The translations under genes were made by a program, and so were the position numbers. A stretch of DNA of 64,000 nt from Mus musculus (taxonomy: Eukaryota > Chordata > Mammalia > Rodentia > Muridae), in contig NC_000071.6 in assembly GCF_000001635.26 (NCBI RefSeq), positions 9,686,001 to 9,750,000 of the forward strand, given 5' to 3'. Shown here in pieces: positions 10,816-22,281 of the stretch. The notes below the pieces were generated by a model that saw nothing but the letters and a program-made list of their open reading frames with translations, was not told the origin of the DNA and made no database searches. Numbering within the stretch: position 1 is the first letter of the stretch; the number at the start of each line of letters is the position of its first letter.

Positions 10816-13337
10816 GCTTAGTCTGGTTTATAACTGCTATGATTTCTCAGAGATTATGTCTGAAATGTTTTACTTAAACCAGAAAGCCCCTACTAGACAT
10901 TAAAATATAAGATGCCTGCCCTTGGAGATATGAAATCCTGAGACAAGTTCTTCCTTACCACATTCTTAGACACCCTAAAATTGCCCTTATACAATACCCT
11001 AGATTGGCCATGTGCCATCTTTCTTAAGCAATGTTAGCATGACCTTTTTTTGTTGTTGTTGTTGTTTAAAAACTGTGTTTAGCCTATCCTTTTATTCTTA
11101 TTTTAAACACAAGTTAAACATTTCTTTTCGTCTATACTTAGCATTATTCATAAGCCTGAGTTATTGCTTCTGCAGTTTTGATACCCTAGAAAACTTTGCA
11201 GCATTCTTGTATTCCATTCATATTCGTGTGCTCTTTCTTCTATCCAGTGTACATGACCTTTACAATGCAGTTTTGTCACTTATAACAGAATATTTAGTGA
11301 AAAAAACCTTTAAAACCAGAAGACAGCTTAAACAATAAAACAAAAATTACCCATAACTCACAATTTGAAGTAAAAATATTCATATTTTAATATATTTCAT
11401 TGCTATGGCTAGGCCCTTTAAAATTAGGACCAGTTTTTGGATGCTAATGGTTTTGCACTTAATGTCCATGGTCTGGTACAATCAAGAGTGGGTTAGAGGT
11501 CATATGAGACTAAGAATCATGCTGAAAGTCTTGGTGAATGTTGTCACAAAGAATTAAATGCAACACTGGCACCAAACTTGTAATGATGATGTTTAACATC
11601 TCTACTAGTATCTACTAGCCTCAGTTTTACAAACTTTTCACTCACAGATAAAATGCTGGTTAAATACACATTGCTCTGTCATTACTTCATCACTTTCCTA
11701 TATATATCGACAGGTCTAGTAGCAAAGTTTTATTTCCATGCTTCATCTAAGCAAATATGCCTACATTACTGAAATCTCCCATGGCATTTCTAGATCTCTC
11801 ATTTTATGCTTACCCAGATAAACTTGCTAAAATCATATCTATGAACTTCTTCATACTTATCCATTGTAATCTTATCCATTTAACTTTTATAAAATCTATT
11901 TTTAATTTGCATGTGTAGTTATTTGTTATATCGTTAAAGTGTACTGTTTGTTCCATTATTTTTTTCTGCTTTTGCAGGTTGATTGGAATATGTATTTCTT
12001 TCATTATCCCCTTTTCTTCATACTGGTAGTATTCAATATGTTATATCTATTTTGCAAAGTATTTAATTTTAAGTTTTATTTGGGAGCATGTTTCTCTATT
12101 TTCCAGATTTTAATCTAAAATCTTTTTGATCAGATAAGCAAGTCTTCCAGCAGATATTTTTTTTCCAGGTTGTTCTGAGATGTACTTTATCTCTTGCCAG
12201 AAGCTGCATCAGATCTTTGGTAATCTTTACAGAATTTCTTGGCTTGGAGTCATATAAACATATTGATGAAATTCTTGTAGCTTCTACTGAGAGCTTTAGC
12301 TTGGAGAAAAAAGTGCCTTAAGCTTAAGAGTTGTTTTTTTGTTTTTGTTTCTGCTTTCTACTTAAGGAATGATAACATATGAGATGTAGTCATAGTCTTC
12401 TTATATTCTAGACATTATTTATTGCTTTGTCTTAGCACTTGCTTCTAATATCTTTGCCAATTTTGAAGGAATTAATGGAATAAAGTATATTTTTTAGTTA
12501 AAGGGAATTTAACTCTAATTTTTATTAAAAGCCATACTAATTATTTTTGATAATTTTCTTTCTTAGTCATGTTTCAGTGAGAAAAATATCTTGGAAAAAT
12601 TAAAAAATCTCATGACTTCTTTAATAAGGATAGTGTTTGTTTGTTTTTCTTTGAATTTAAGTCTCTATTAAGAAAATGGAGAAACCAAAGAACTGGATTT
12701 GATATAAATGCTATTCTATTCACATGTACATACTTAGGATAATGGTTTTGGATGATGGAGTATAATTTACACTATCATTTCTAGCTTTATCTATAAGCCA
12801 CTGAGTCAAGTGTTACTTTAGCTGTAGAGCTGGATGACTGTGTTTGGGTATTTGCTAGAACTATTCATAGACTATTAACTTTCCTTGTATGTGGATTTGA
12901 CTTTGTTTCTCAGCCTGCAGTTGTCTGAATTGTTAACTCCTGACTGCCTTGAGGTTTTCAGCTTAGGCAGATACTATATCCTGAAAGTAGGTATATAGTG
13001 TACTCCTTAGCAACTTAGAGCTGAGTATAACTGTCCTTGGATGGCATGCTATGAAGTGTGTCCTAGATTGAAAATTCTATTTGAATCGAGTGATATTTTT
13101 CCAGATAGGACTAAAAACTATCAGATCATCTTGATCATACTCTTGGTTCCTTAAGAAAACCTGAAGATAAAGGATATCATGGTTTCACAATTAAACTTTG
13201 AGACTCTAGCAACTGTCTACTGAAACAACAACTAACTACAAAGGAATAAAAATTAAGTAATATATTTCCTTCAATGAACCTATAGGTTTTTTTGTATAAA
13301 TAGAAACAAGGTATTGCAATAAAAATAATAATGTGAT
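10816..13337. other. Long AT-rich stretch, nothing firm recognised
   Basis: No gene or confidently named repeat. A 108-codon frame at 11012-11338 is hydrophobic and FL-rich because the DNA is T-rich; I do not treat it as a gene. The segment near 10860-11030 has an LTR-like feel (CCATGTGCCATCTTTCTTAA) but I cannot name it. Confidence 0.5.
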
Positions 13338-13497
13338 GTTTTGAATAAAAATGGCTCCTACTGGCTTGTATATTTGATTGCTTAGTTACCTGGGAGTGGC
13401 ACTATTTGAGGATTAGTGGGTGTGGCTTTGTTGGAGGAAGTATGTTACTAGGGATGGGCTTTGAGGTTTCAGGAGCCCATCAACCATTAAAGCTTAG

Positions 13498-13545
<48 letters not shown>

Positions 13546-13745
13546 GCTCTCTCCCTATGGATCAGGTTGCAACTCTGAGATACTTCTCTAGCACCAAATC
13601 TGTTTGACTCTATGCTCCCTACTATGATGATAATTTACCAGTCTCCTTAAACTGTAAGCAACTGTAAGCAGTTAAATTCTTTCTTTTCTAAGAGTTGCTT
13701 TGGTAATGGCAACTTCTTCAAAGCAATAGAACAGTGACTAAGACA
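13338..13745 (+). mobile_element. Rodent interspersed repeat with internal (CT)n
   Basis: This is the clearest copy of a common mouse repeat: TTTGAATAAAAATGGCTCCT start, GGGAGTGGCACTATTTGAGG, GTGGCTTTGTTGGAGGAAGT, GGGATGGGCTTTGAGGTTTC, an internal (CT)21 at 13499-13540, ATGATGATAATTTACC, AACTGTAAGC and the terminal AGCAATAGAACAGTGACTAA followed by GACA. A 10-bp block (ACTGTAAGCA) is duplicated in tandem at 13651-13670. Library name not assigned. Confidence 0.82.
13499..13540. repeat. (CT)21 microsatellite
   Basis: A pure CT dinucleotide run inside the rodent repeat at 13338-13745; the consensus itself carries a CT tract at this place, so it probably expanded in situ. Confidence 0.97.
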
Positions 13746-13968
13746 AATGATAAGGCATGTTAGGAAGGTGAGAAGTCCTATGGAGAAGTCCTGTGGGAAA
13801 CATTTCTCAGCCAGTGGCTTATGCCTGATACTTAACATGTAAATTCAGTTTAGTAGGGGTAAAATATAGTCTGAGCAATGAGAATAGTTAAGCCTATGTG
13901 GAGTTGAAAGATTAGACCTACTAACAAGTAGAAGTGGGGAATGAAAAAGTAAAACGTAAAAACAAAAT

Positions 13969-14495
13969 TGTAGGCCTTTAGGCCAACTCAATGCTCGAAG
14001 GTATGCTAATCATAAAACAGATAGCGACATTCCTCCACCCACCCGCTTCATGGGTTCAAAGAGTGTTCATTCAAAGAAAGTCACCCTGACCATTACCAGA
14101 ACCTGCAATGCAAATGTGCTATTGTTAGGGGCTCTTAGAAACTGTCTTGAGAGTTAACAATTACCAGGTATTCCTTGTGACACTTGTGACTTTGTATTTC
14201 CTTGTGACTCTTAACTGGTATCTTTGGTATTTTTTTTCCAACAACACCCTCCCCACTTCCTTGAGTTGTGGTTTCTTCCTTTAAATACCCCCTTATCCAG
14301 CTACTCAGGGCGCCGCGGTCCTCTACCCCTGTGTGGTGTATGACCGTGGGCCCGAGAGCCCTCTTGAATAAAAATCCTCTTGCAGTTTGCAGCAAGACCG
14401 TTTCTTGTGGGTGATTTTGGGGTGTCGCCTCTCCTGAGTCAGAACGTGGGGCAGTCCTCATGTTGTGGGGGAGTCCTCACGTTGTGGGGCTTTCA
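13969..14495 (+). mobile_element. Solo LTR of a class I (gammaretrovirus-like) ERV
   Basis: An LTR of about 527 bp opens with TGTAGGCC and closes with GGGGCTTTCA, like the GGGGTCTTTCA end of murine gammaretroviral LTRs. It has a TATA-like TTTAAATA at 14280-14287, a CCTCTACCCCTGTGTGGTGT block, a polyadenylation signal AATAAA at 14367-14372 and TCCTCTTGCAGTTTGCAGCA just after it, so U3, R and U5 order can be read. No gag, pol or env sequence flanks it, so it is most simply a solo LTR left by recombination. I found no matching target duplication next to the boundaries, so the ends may be off by some bases. Family name not assigned. Confidence 0.85.
14451..14488 (+). repeat. 19-bp tandem duplication inside the LTR U5
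   Basis: Two adjacent 19-bp copies at 14451-14469 and 14470-14488 share 17 of 19 bases around AGTCCTCA.GTTGTGGG. They lie just before the LTR end. Confidence 0.9.
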
Positions 14496-15277
14496 GAGTG
14501 AGTAACCAGTAATTCACTGTTCTCAGATTGTGTAGAAAAGAGTAACAGGGCTGTAGCCAGAGGCTGACTTAGAAGTAGATTCTAATTTTCTTTCCTATGA
14601 TATGGTGTAAATTTAGTGATACACTTCTAACAAAGTATAAAATAAACACAATGAAGACAACTTTTGCAACTAGCTAATGAAGGTAATTGAGGCTTCCTGC
14701 TTGTCTTGTTTTCACAGGTCACAGGAGCGTTTTTTTTTCCTCGACAGCCACATGTTAACTCATCTGTGCCTCTCAAGTTATCTCTACTTAACATCCAGCC
14801 TACAGCTTGAGTAAAATCTCTGGAGTGCAGGAGCCAAAACTCTTCAGTGAAACCTGATCTTCAGGTACTATGTGAGATAATAAATCCTTGTTGCACTAAA
14901 TAGCTACAGTTTGTTATACAATAGATAACACACTGACTTTTGAGGAAACAGAACTTTAGTGTAGACAAGGAAGTTAGGAGACTATTGCAGTTTATTAAGT
15001 GAGAACTAACAAAGGTATAATTTAGGGCAGGTAAAGATAGGTAGGAAGAAGATATATATAACATAGTAAGAGTTAAAATTCTCTGGATTTAGAAAGTGCT
15101 AGATGTGGAATAGGAAAAGAATCAAGATTTATTATGGTTATATTTCTTACCTGAAATCTCAGTGGAATAGTGTTGAGACATTGAGAGGGAACATCCTTTT
15201 GGAGTATAAACTTAGTATTGGACACTGAGTTTGAAATCTTTTTGAGTTATCTATTCCAGAAAAGATATATCAATCTA
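14496..15277. other. Non-coding, nothing recognised
   Basis: AT-rich, with no named repeat or gene visible. Confidence 0.5.
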
Positions 15278-15306
15278 TATTATTATTATTATTACTATTA
15301 TTATTT
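15278..15306. repeat. (TTA)n microsatellite
   Basis: A TAT/TTA trinucleotide run with one interruption, directly next to the poly-T side of the ID-like SINE at 15307-15392, so probably derived from its A-rich tail. Confidence 0.9.
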
Positions 15307-15392
15307 TTTGGGGGAAACAAATTGAGAGTGGCCTTATGAGTGTCAGGGAAGTACTCTGCCCTCGAGTAATATTTTCAGTCTTTTTGAGGCTA
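15307..15392 (-). mobile_element. ID-like SINE, minus strand
   Basis: The plus strand reads TTTTTTGGGGGAAAC, GTGGCCTTATGAGTGTCAGG, GAAGTACTCTGCCCTCGAGT and TTTTCAGTC. This follows the complement of an ID element (GGGGA, GGGCCTTG, GCAAGCACTCTACCACTGAG, CCCAG). Diverged copy. Confidence 0.55.
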
Positions 15393-18144
15393 AGAGAGTT
15401 TCAAACAGCGACAAAATGGAGTAAGTGTTTAGAAAGGCTTAATTCATAGATGCATTTAGAATGATAGGATAGGAAAGACTTAGGGAATTGGTCAAGCAGG
15501 GACCCTAATACAATACACCATAAGTTTGGTGATAAAATTACAAGTGGAAAAGAGGAATGTATTTAAGATGTCGTTTGGGAAAGTAAATAACTTCATCTTT
15601 CCCAGGTTTCTAAGAGCTTATTACCAGATAGTTGCCATGATGGTCATGAGCCTGCATATGTAGGCCTGAGCCTACAGTCTTATTCAGCCCATTTCTTCCT
15701 CTACTTCTCTCTGGGACAAGGGGTTAAGAGCCAGTTTGTGCTCTGAATTCCTAGCTCTCATTATAGTACATGGCTTCTCCACGCTACCTGACATGTATGC
15801 TATGGGAAGTAAATCATATGATGTGAAACATCCTGACACCACTAAAAAGGTTTTTTAAAAATAATACCTTTCCTGTGTTCTTGGAATTGATTCAAGATGA
15901 CTCTGTGGTCTCCAGAGGTTAAAGCCTCTCTGAATAGTCACTCTGCTCCATCTTCCTTTCAGAGCCTGTTTCCCTCCTTACCTGTTCTTATTTCCACTTT
16001 TATGAAGTTCCTCTCCAGCCATAAAAGGGCCCTGTTAAAAACAAGGGAGTCATAGAAGGTACTTATGGAGGGGCTGAGGAATTTGAGGGACTGCAGCCCA
16101 TTTAATGGAATTGCTTTAATAGAAATTTGGCAACATGAATTTGGAGTTAAGAGGAAATGCATGCTAGCATTTCTCTGGGAAAGAGTTGGTAGTGGTAGGA
16201 GCAGCAGGGGTGGGGTTCTAGACTATTCTAAGATCCTTGTCCAAATGAAGTTATGAAATCATTTGACTATGGTGAAAGCTACGCATGTCCTTGACAAAAA
16301 GTATAGGTCAATAAACCAAGTTAAAAAAAAAAACAACAACAACTTAGGTTTGTTCAATACATCAAAATGAGAGAAAGCTAATGAAAAAGAAATGTGTAAA
16401 ACATTAAACAAACAAAATTAAGATAAACACACAGGACTGGGAAACCTACTGGACAATGAGTGTGTTTTAAAAGATGCTTTTAAGTGTCCAGACTTACAGA
16501 GCTGGATAACATTTAAAAATATGAAAATAATAGAGAAATTAGATTTGGTGATTATCAATCATATTTGGTTTGAGAAGTTATTAATAGCTCAAGTCTAGAG
16601 AGTCAGAGAGGACTCCAATGAGAAATGCTCCCTCTTTTGGGATAATAAGAGAGCGTCTTGTCTCTTCTCTTTATCCAGCTGTATCCAGGATTTCTTCCAC
16701 AGGCATGAGTAACTAAGCCATAATGTAATGTTAATATTTGGTCATTTGTAAACGTCATGTTGAAGGAATATCTAAGAAAAAGGTTAGGCTCTCAAGAAAC
16801 AGACTTCCTCTCAGATCTATAAATCACTTCCTGATGATCAGCTATGTGACAAGGAAGCCACGCAGTTTGCTCTTGGGTGAGTAGACAGATATCCTGTGCA
16901 TGAATGAATCCATTTCTCAGTGACAGTTGCTCTTTCAGCATGAGGGCAGTCAGCCACACATTTCTGTTTTCTGATCATATTTTGAGGATAAATTTATATT
17001 AATCTACTAGCACTATTCTTTCTCCACACTCTGTCCTCTTCCTTTTTTTCTTCTTCCTCCTTCTCTCCTTCTCCAAGCTTTCCTGCTTTTTAAAGAAAGG
17101 GTCATTAGAAAGTGTGAGAATTGCTCAAGGATTATATGAAGTTGTGGCAGCTAAACTGAATGCCTCATTAGCATGTGAGAGAAAAGCCCAAACAACACTA
17201 TCAAAGGGTGTTAAACCAAACCAATGGGCCATGGAGGTGGTGCTTAGAATTAATTTAAATCCAGTTGAATCCAACTTTAAAGGCAACATGAATGAAAGAA
17301 TTATTCCCCTAATACTTATTTAATAGCCTGCACACAAGTGTGAAGTGCACATTCTCATGTCAATACAAACCGGATTGATTGCCTAAATTTGTTTCTAAGT
17401 GGTCACCCATATAATAAAAACAAACTACAAAATATTTTGATATTTCAAGTACCTTTTTAAAAAAATGTTGTTGGTGGTTAAAGAGATCTGGAGGAAACAC
17501 AGCGAACTCAGGAGAATAGCTAAAGCAGAGTTATTGTAGGTTACCCATAGGATGAAAATTGAAATACTCAATACACACAAGATAGGTAACAGATGAGAGG
17601 ATAAAGAAATCTCAAGAGCCTTTAATTTGTATTCATAAACTCATAAATTCAGTAAAAGTTTCCTACAAAACAGGGTCAACCCCATTGGATGTGGCATGGG
17701 GGATGAGTGGGGCGAGAAGCTATGACTAAAACACAAACACAAAAACAAGAAAGCAAAGACAAAATAGTGGGGGTGGGAGAGTACGCTGATTAGCTACCCC
17801 AATTTCTTTTCAAGCCAACAGTTTGGCTCCCTCCAGTGTCTGCTTAAAGAGCCTGTTGTTCATTGACTGAGTGAAAGTGCTTCACAGACTTGGGTTCAGT
17901 AGGGTGGGTTTTGAGAGTGAAGTCTTTGTTAGAGCTTGCAACCTGAAAGAAATACTACTTGGTATTTACAGGCTGCATGTCTCTGTGCTCCAACTGGTAT
18001 CTCTGAAGAAGAGACCATATGAGAAGCCAGGGAAAAATCCTCAAAAGTTTTCTGGAAGTAGGGTAGGAGTGAGTAAACTGGAAACTGTGGTTAGATTACA
18101 GGAGAAATTGCTGACTCAAGGCCTGAGCATGAGACAGGTTGTTT
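15393..18144. other. Mostly unlabelled; A-rich tract and a possible conserved element
   Basis: An A-rich tract with CAACAACAAC lies at 16322-16343. The region 17100-17400 is rich in homeodomain-, POU- and TCF-like words and is discussed as a candidate conserved non-coding element. No gene is supported; a 69-codon frame at 17114-17323 and a 150-codon frame at 17871-18323 have no recognisable domains, and the latter runs into the pentanucleotide repeat. Confidence 0.5.
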
Positions 18145-18277
18145 CTCCTCCCCTCCCCTCCCCTCCCCTCCCCTCCCCTCCCCTCCCCTCCCTTCCTCTC
18201 CCCTCCCCTCCCCTCCCCTCCCCTCCCCTCCCCTCTCCTCTCCTCTCCTCTCCTCTCCTCTCCTCTCCTCTCCTCTC
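18145..18277. repeat. Two-block pentanucleotide satellite (CCCCT)n/(CTCCT)n
   Basis: Tandem CCCCT units at 18147-18235, with a short interruption near 18192-18199, give way to CTCCT units to about 18275. The complement is (AGGGG)n, which has regularly spaced G4 runs. Proline/serine/leucine-rich reading frames across it are artefacts. Confidence 0.97.
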
Positions 18278-18295
18278 TCTTTTCTCTTCTTTTCC

Positions 18296-18425
18296 TGGTT
18301 ATTTTATTTATTTATGTTTCTAATATTATCCCCCTTCCCAGTCCCCCCCCCCACCACAAGTCCCCTTCCCCTCCTCCCTCTCCCTGCCTCTATGAGGGTA
18401 CTCTACCACCCACATTTTACCTCTG
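18296..18425 (-). mobile_element. L1 (Lx-like) 3' end, minus strand
   Basis: Plus-strand text TTATTTATTTATGTTTCTAA, TATTATCCCCCTTCCCAGTC, AAGTCCCCTTCCCCTCCTCC and TGCCTCTATGAGGGTACTCT matches the complement of an L1 3' UTR: tail side, ATGTTATCCCC, pyrimidine tract and GCTTCTATGAGG. It is heavily 5' truncated. Confidence 0.7.
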
Positions 18426-18429
18426 ACAT

Positions 18430-20589
18430 GCATCCCTACTTCATGAAAGACCTTTCTCAGAGCAGACTAATGCCATTTGAATGCTGGCTCTCATCAAGAG
18501 TTCCTGAAGTATTATCCCATGTCTCTACCAAAGCTTGATCATGTAGAGTAATAATGTAACCAGAGTTAAATCTCTGGTTAATGCTTATTGAAATATTTTA
18601 TCTCTATTTGACAAAAATAAACATAAGACAGGTAGCAGGCTAATGAAAATCCTATAGGCCAAGCTGAGATTGTTGTTGTTATATGCTCTGGTATGTCTTA
18701 AAAAAAGGCAAAATAATAAACACGCAATATTGCCTATGTTAAGCCACAGGTATTCCCCCTTACTGTGCTGCAGGCACCTAGTTGAATCATCTACTATTTT
18801 TTGCCCTTAATTCTGTAACAATCTGGGGCAATCAGGCAGATCTACGATTTAGGTCAGATGTGCAAGCATGGCAGTTAGTTCCATGGCATAGGTGGAACAT
18901 CATTCATTTTACAAAATAATTTTGAGGGATTTTGACATTTTCAATAGAGATGATCTACAAGCCTTTGATTTGATAAGTTGCTTCCTGCTGCCTTCTTCCC
19001 GTCAGAGGCACTGAGCTTGAAAATGAGATCAAACTTCCGGAAAAAATATGCTTTATATAAATGTTCCCACTCATATTATTTCATAGTCTCCTATGACAAC
19101 CTTAGCGTCAAAGATTTATTCTGGGTACTTAAGTTATACAACAAAATATCTGATGTGGATTTTGGCAAGAAATTCACTAACTGAAGAACTTGCCAGGAGA
19201 AGGTAGAAATGGGCATAAGGGTGCTCAGCTGGGCCTGGATCCCCCAATCAGCCTTCCAGTCTACCTGATAAAATAAACATTAAGCACAGCAGTTTCCCAG
19301 TCTACCTTTTGAGTATTATGTCTTTTGTAAACAAGTCGAATTTTCTTTTCTTACTCATGAAAAGGACCACAGCTGGTTTGAACAGCACAGTTGACTTGGA
19401 GAGAAAAGAAATGTTAGCACTTGAAGAGCTAACTGTTGCATGTGAATGAAAACGAAAACCCCATCTGGTTCCAAAGAAGCAACTGTGGTCCAGGTGACCC
19501 CTGGAAAGGGGCATCCATGTCCTAATGCAAAGTCTTTCACTTAACAAACATGAGATGACATTAAAGATAATCCACAACCATCTGTAACTGAACATATTAA
19601 GACTATAAGGATTTTTAGTTTTTGTAGGGTTAAGCACAATAAGGCAGACAGAGATGGTGCTTAGCGGAGTCATATTTTGGCTGTAGATGGCAAAATGATC
19701 TCTTGAAATACTTTTCATTTACCTCAAGGGCCAAGGAATCTCCTAGAGAAAAAAGAACCTAATCAGATCAGATTTTTCATGGTGTTGGAGGCAAGATTCT
19801 TTTCTTTCTCTAAAAAATGGGTTATTAAGTCCCCAAATTTCACCCTAGCTTCTTTTGCATATTAAGTGAAGCTGAAAAACCTCTCAGGGATTATTTGACT
19901 TTCAGTATCTCATCCTTTTGTTAAAATACATTTCAACTTGTTCCTGTAATTAACATTAACATCAAGTTCTTATTTCTAACTTCAAGACTCCAAGAAACTA
20001 AGATTACAATATAATGTAGATTAAAATGATTAGAGGGTAAGAGTATTCATAAAATGTGAATGACAGAAAATATGTCTACCAGCCCACATTGCCATGTAGA
20101 CATAAAATTTGTTCCTAAGATTTTGCCGAATATAAGCAAACGTCTGACACTTTGAGTTAACATTTAAAAATATGCATCAGTTTTGTAATCTCTGCAGTGC
20201 AGAAGTTATTAAAGTTACAGCATTCAGCATGAAGACACCCAGAAAAGTCTCTGCATTGTTTTGCTTTTCCATGCCAAGAAATAATTAATATGAAATTCTC
20301 ATTTCCATAATTTTCAGATCACACATGTAGTTTTCACAAGCACAAAAATACATGAGATGATATACAAAGAAGAGTGGACAATTCACAGTATAACCTCAAA
20401 TTCTGTAAGGATAAGTAGAAAGCATTGAGTGAAGGGGCATTTAATTAACATCCATATGTATTATAAAAAGAGGGGTAAATTGATATGGCTGATTGGAAGA
20501 TATTGTTGTGGTTAGCACATAGGCAAATATAGCTGTGAACACTATATGTGGAGATTCTTTTTAGCCTTAGTAGGTTGCCTTAGTTAAAA
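18430..20589. other. Non-coding, nothing firm recognised
   Basis: No named repeat. A 138-codon minus-strand frame at 19302-19718 has no recognisable domain and I do not call it. The segment 20100-20350 has the look of a possible conserved non-coding element but nothing in the sequence proves it. Confidence 0.5.
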
Positions 20590-20680
20590 TTTAATGAAGA
20601 CCTACCAAGTGCCAAACCCTACTGGGCACTTTTATAGCTGTTACTTTCCATGATCTGAGCAAAATTGTGAGGAAGAATAG
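20590..20680 (+). mobile_element. MIR SINE remnant
   Basis: TTTAATGAAGACCTACCAAG, TGCCAAACCCTACTGGGCAC and TTTTATAGCTGTTACTTTCC follow the MIR order (TTATTGAGCACTTACTATG, TGCCAGGCACTG..CTAAGCACT, TTTACATG.ATTATCTC). Plus orientation, diverged. Confidence 0.7.
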
Positions 20681-20685
20681 AGAAA

Positions 20686-21978
20686 CCTTTTACATCTTCT
20701 AAGATGCTCTACCTTGTAAGAGGTTGCTATGGGATTCATAGCATGTTTTTTCTAGTGCTAAGTATGGTACTCACCTACTTCACCATGTTTCTCAAACGCA
20801 TTGTTTGGCAATAGTAGAAGCAAATAGAACTAAAGCACAATATATTTCCTCACATATTAGGTAAAGTTTGACTAATGACAAATGCCTTCTTCTAAGCATA
20901 CTTTCACAGTTACCACAAATCAATAGTAATGCCTGACGGAAAACCTTCATGTTCTAGAACTTCAATTAGCTTTAGCCGATCATCCCAGACAACTGCAACA
21001 AAAGAAGCAAGAAAACTTCAAATTTGTAGTGAAATTGCTTGCTGTTGTATAAATGAAGGTACCTAGACTTTCCCAAGAGCATGCTGTTACCGCTCCTCTG
21101 TTATAGAAGGTTAAAGTCAGATTGAAATTGATGCGATGCATGGCTTTGGTTTACTAGCACAGTGTGTTAAGAGAAGATGAGTATGCATTTGAATCTTGTA
21201 GTTGTATTGGTGAATCACCCCCTTGGGCTTCTCAGCCAAATGTAACCTTCATCTGTTTACACCAGAGTTGTGCAGGCTGTACTGGGTAGAGAGGATTTTG
21301 TCATTTCTTTTGGATGAGCCTCACATAGCTTTTGAATGCACTCTTTGTTCCCAAATCCCTAGGATACAATGGATATTCATCAACAATGAGTTGTTTCTTT
21401 TTAGAGTGTCAAAAACAATTGTGATAAGCAATGTTTAGAATCTGATCTGCACTTCTAATACATAAGTGGTTTTGAGCTCTCTTTTTAAAAGAGGGTTTTA
21501 GTGCTGAAGTGCTTGATCAATTCATTTCTAGGTCATAAACAACTCTGCAAGAGTCAAGATAACATGTACTACCCATACTCCACACACCAATACCTTTCTT
21601 CTATCGATTAATAAAACTTTTTCATGAAACTATCCACTTGCCAACTCTTCCCTACATATGATTTTCTGTACTCTGTACAATCACTTAAATCCATTTGTAT
21701 CTATTCTGACTCCTAAACCCACTTCATTTTCCACATTCTTATGAATATTGCATCATTATTTTAAATAAATGAATGAATAATCCTCTTCCTTTTCCAGGCT
21801 CTTAAATGATAATCTCATTGCTTTTAGTATAAAGCACATACATTGCTGTCCACTTTTCTGGTCCAGTCTCTTTTCCATTCACAAGGTATATGATCTATAA
21901 TCCTGTCTATCCCTTTCTTTGAATACAACTTGATTTCTTCCCCTTTAGATGGAGTCAATTCTTACATATTTAGTTATA

Positions 21979-21983
<5 letters not shown>
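20686..21983. other. Non-coding; weak L2-like hint
   Basis: The part near 21798-21890 (AGGCTCTTAAATGATAATC, CATTGCTTTTAGTATAAAG) loosely resembles an L2 segment, but too weakly for a separate call. No gene. Confidence 0.45.

Positions 21984-22009
<26 letters not shown>
21984..22009. repeat. (TG)n microsatellite
   Basis: A dinucleotide TG run of about 26 bp at the tail side of the B4 SINE that follows. Confidence 0.95.
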
Positions 22010-22281
22010 ATACACATGCATGCTCATGTGTGGATAGAGGCCAGAGGTCCACATCTCATGCCTTTCCTACTTGTCTTCCACTTTATTATGAATCAAGCAG
22101 GAGCCCACTAATTCAGCTAGATTGCTCATCATTGAGCTTCAGGGTTCTGCTTTGCCATCGAGTCTCAGGAATTACAGATGTGAGCTTATGTGTCCAACTT
22201 TTTAAGTGGTTGCTAAGGACTTGAACACAGATGCTTATAGTTGTCAAGCAAGCAGTTTACGGAGTATGACACCTCCCAAGT
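22010..22281 (-). mobile_element. B4 (ID-B1 composite) SINE, minus strand
   Basis: Plus-strand order: GGATAGAGGCCAGAGGTCCA, CTTGTCTTCCACTTTATTAT, CTAATTCAGCTAGATTGCTC, GGAATTACAGATGTGAGCTT, GTTGCTAAGGACTTGAACAC and AAGCAGTTTACGGAGTATGA. This is the complement of the B4 layout (3' GAGGCCAGAGGTC, B1-like GGGATTACAGG, then an ID-type head). The copy is diverged but covers most of the element. Confidence 0.8.

Noticed and set aside
17871..18323. 150-codon plus-strand frame
   Set aside because: Its second half is the pentanucleotide repeat, and the first half has no recognisable protein features.
19302..19718. 138-codon minus-strand frame
   Set aside because: No known domain, no splice or promoter context, and no nearby gene signals. 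Length is within chance for this amount of sequence.
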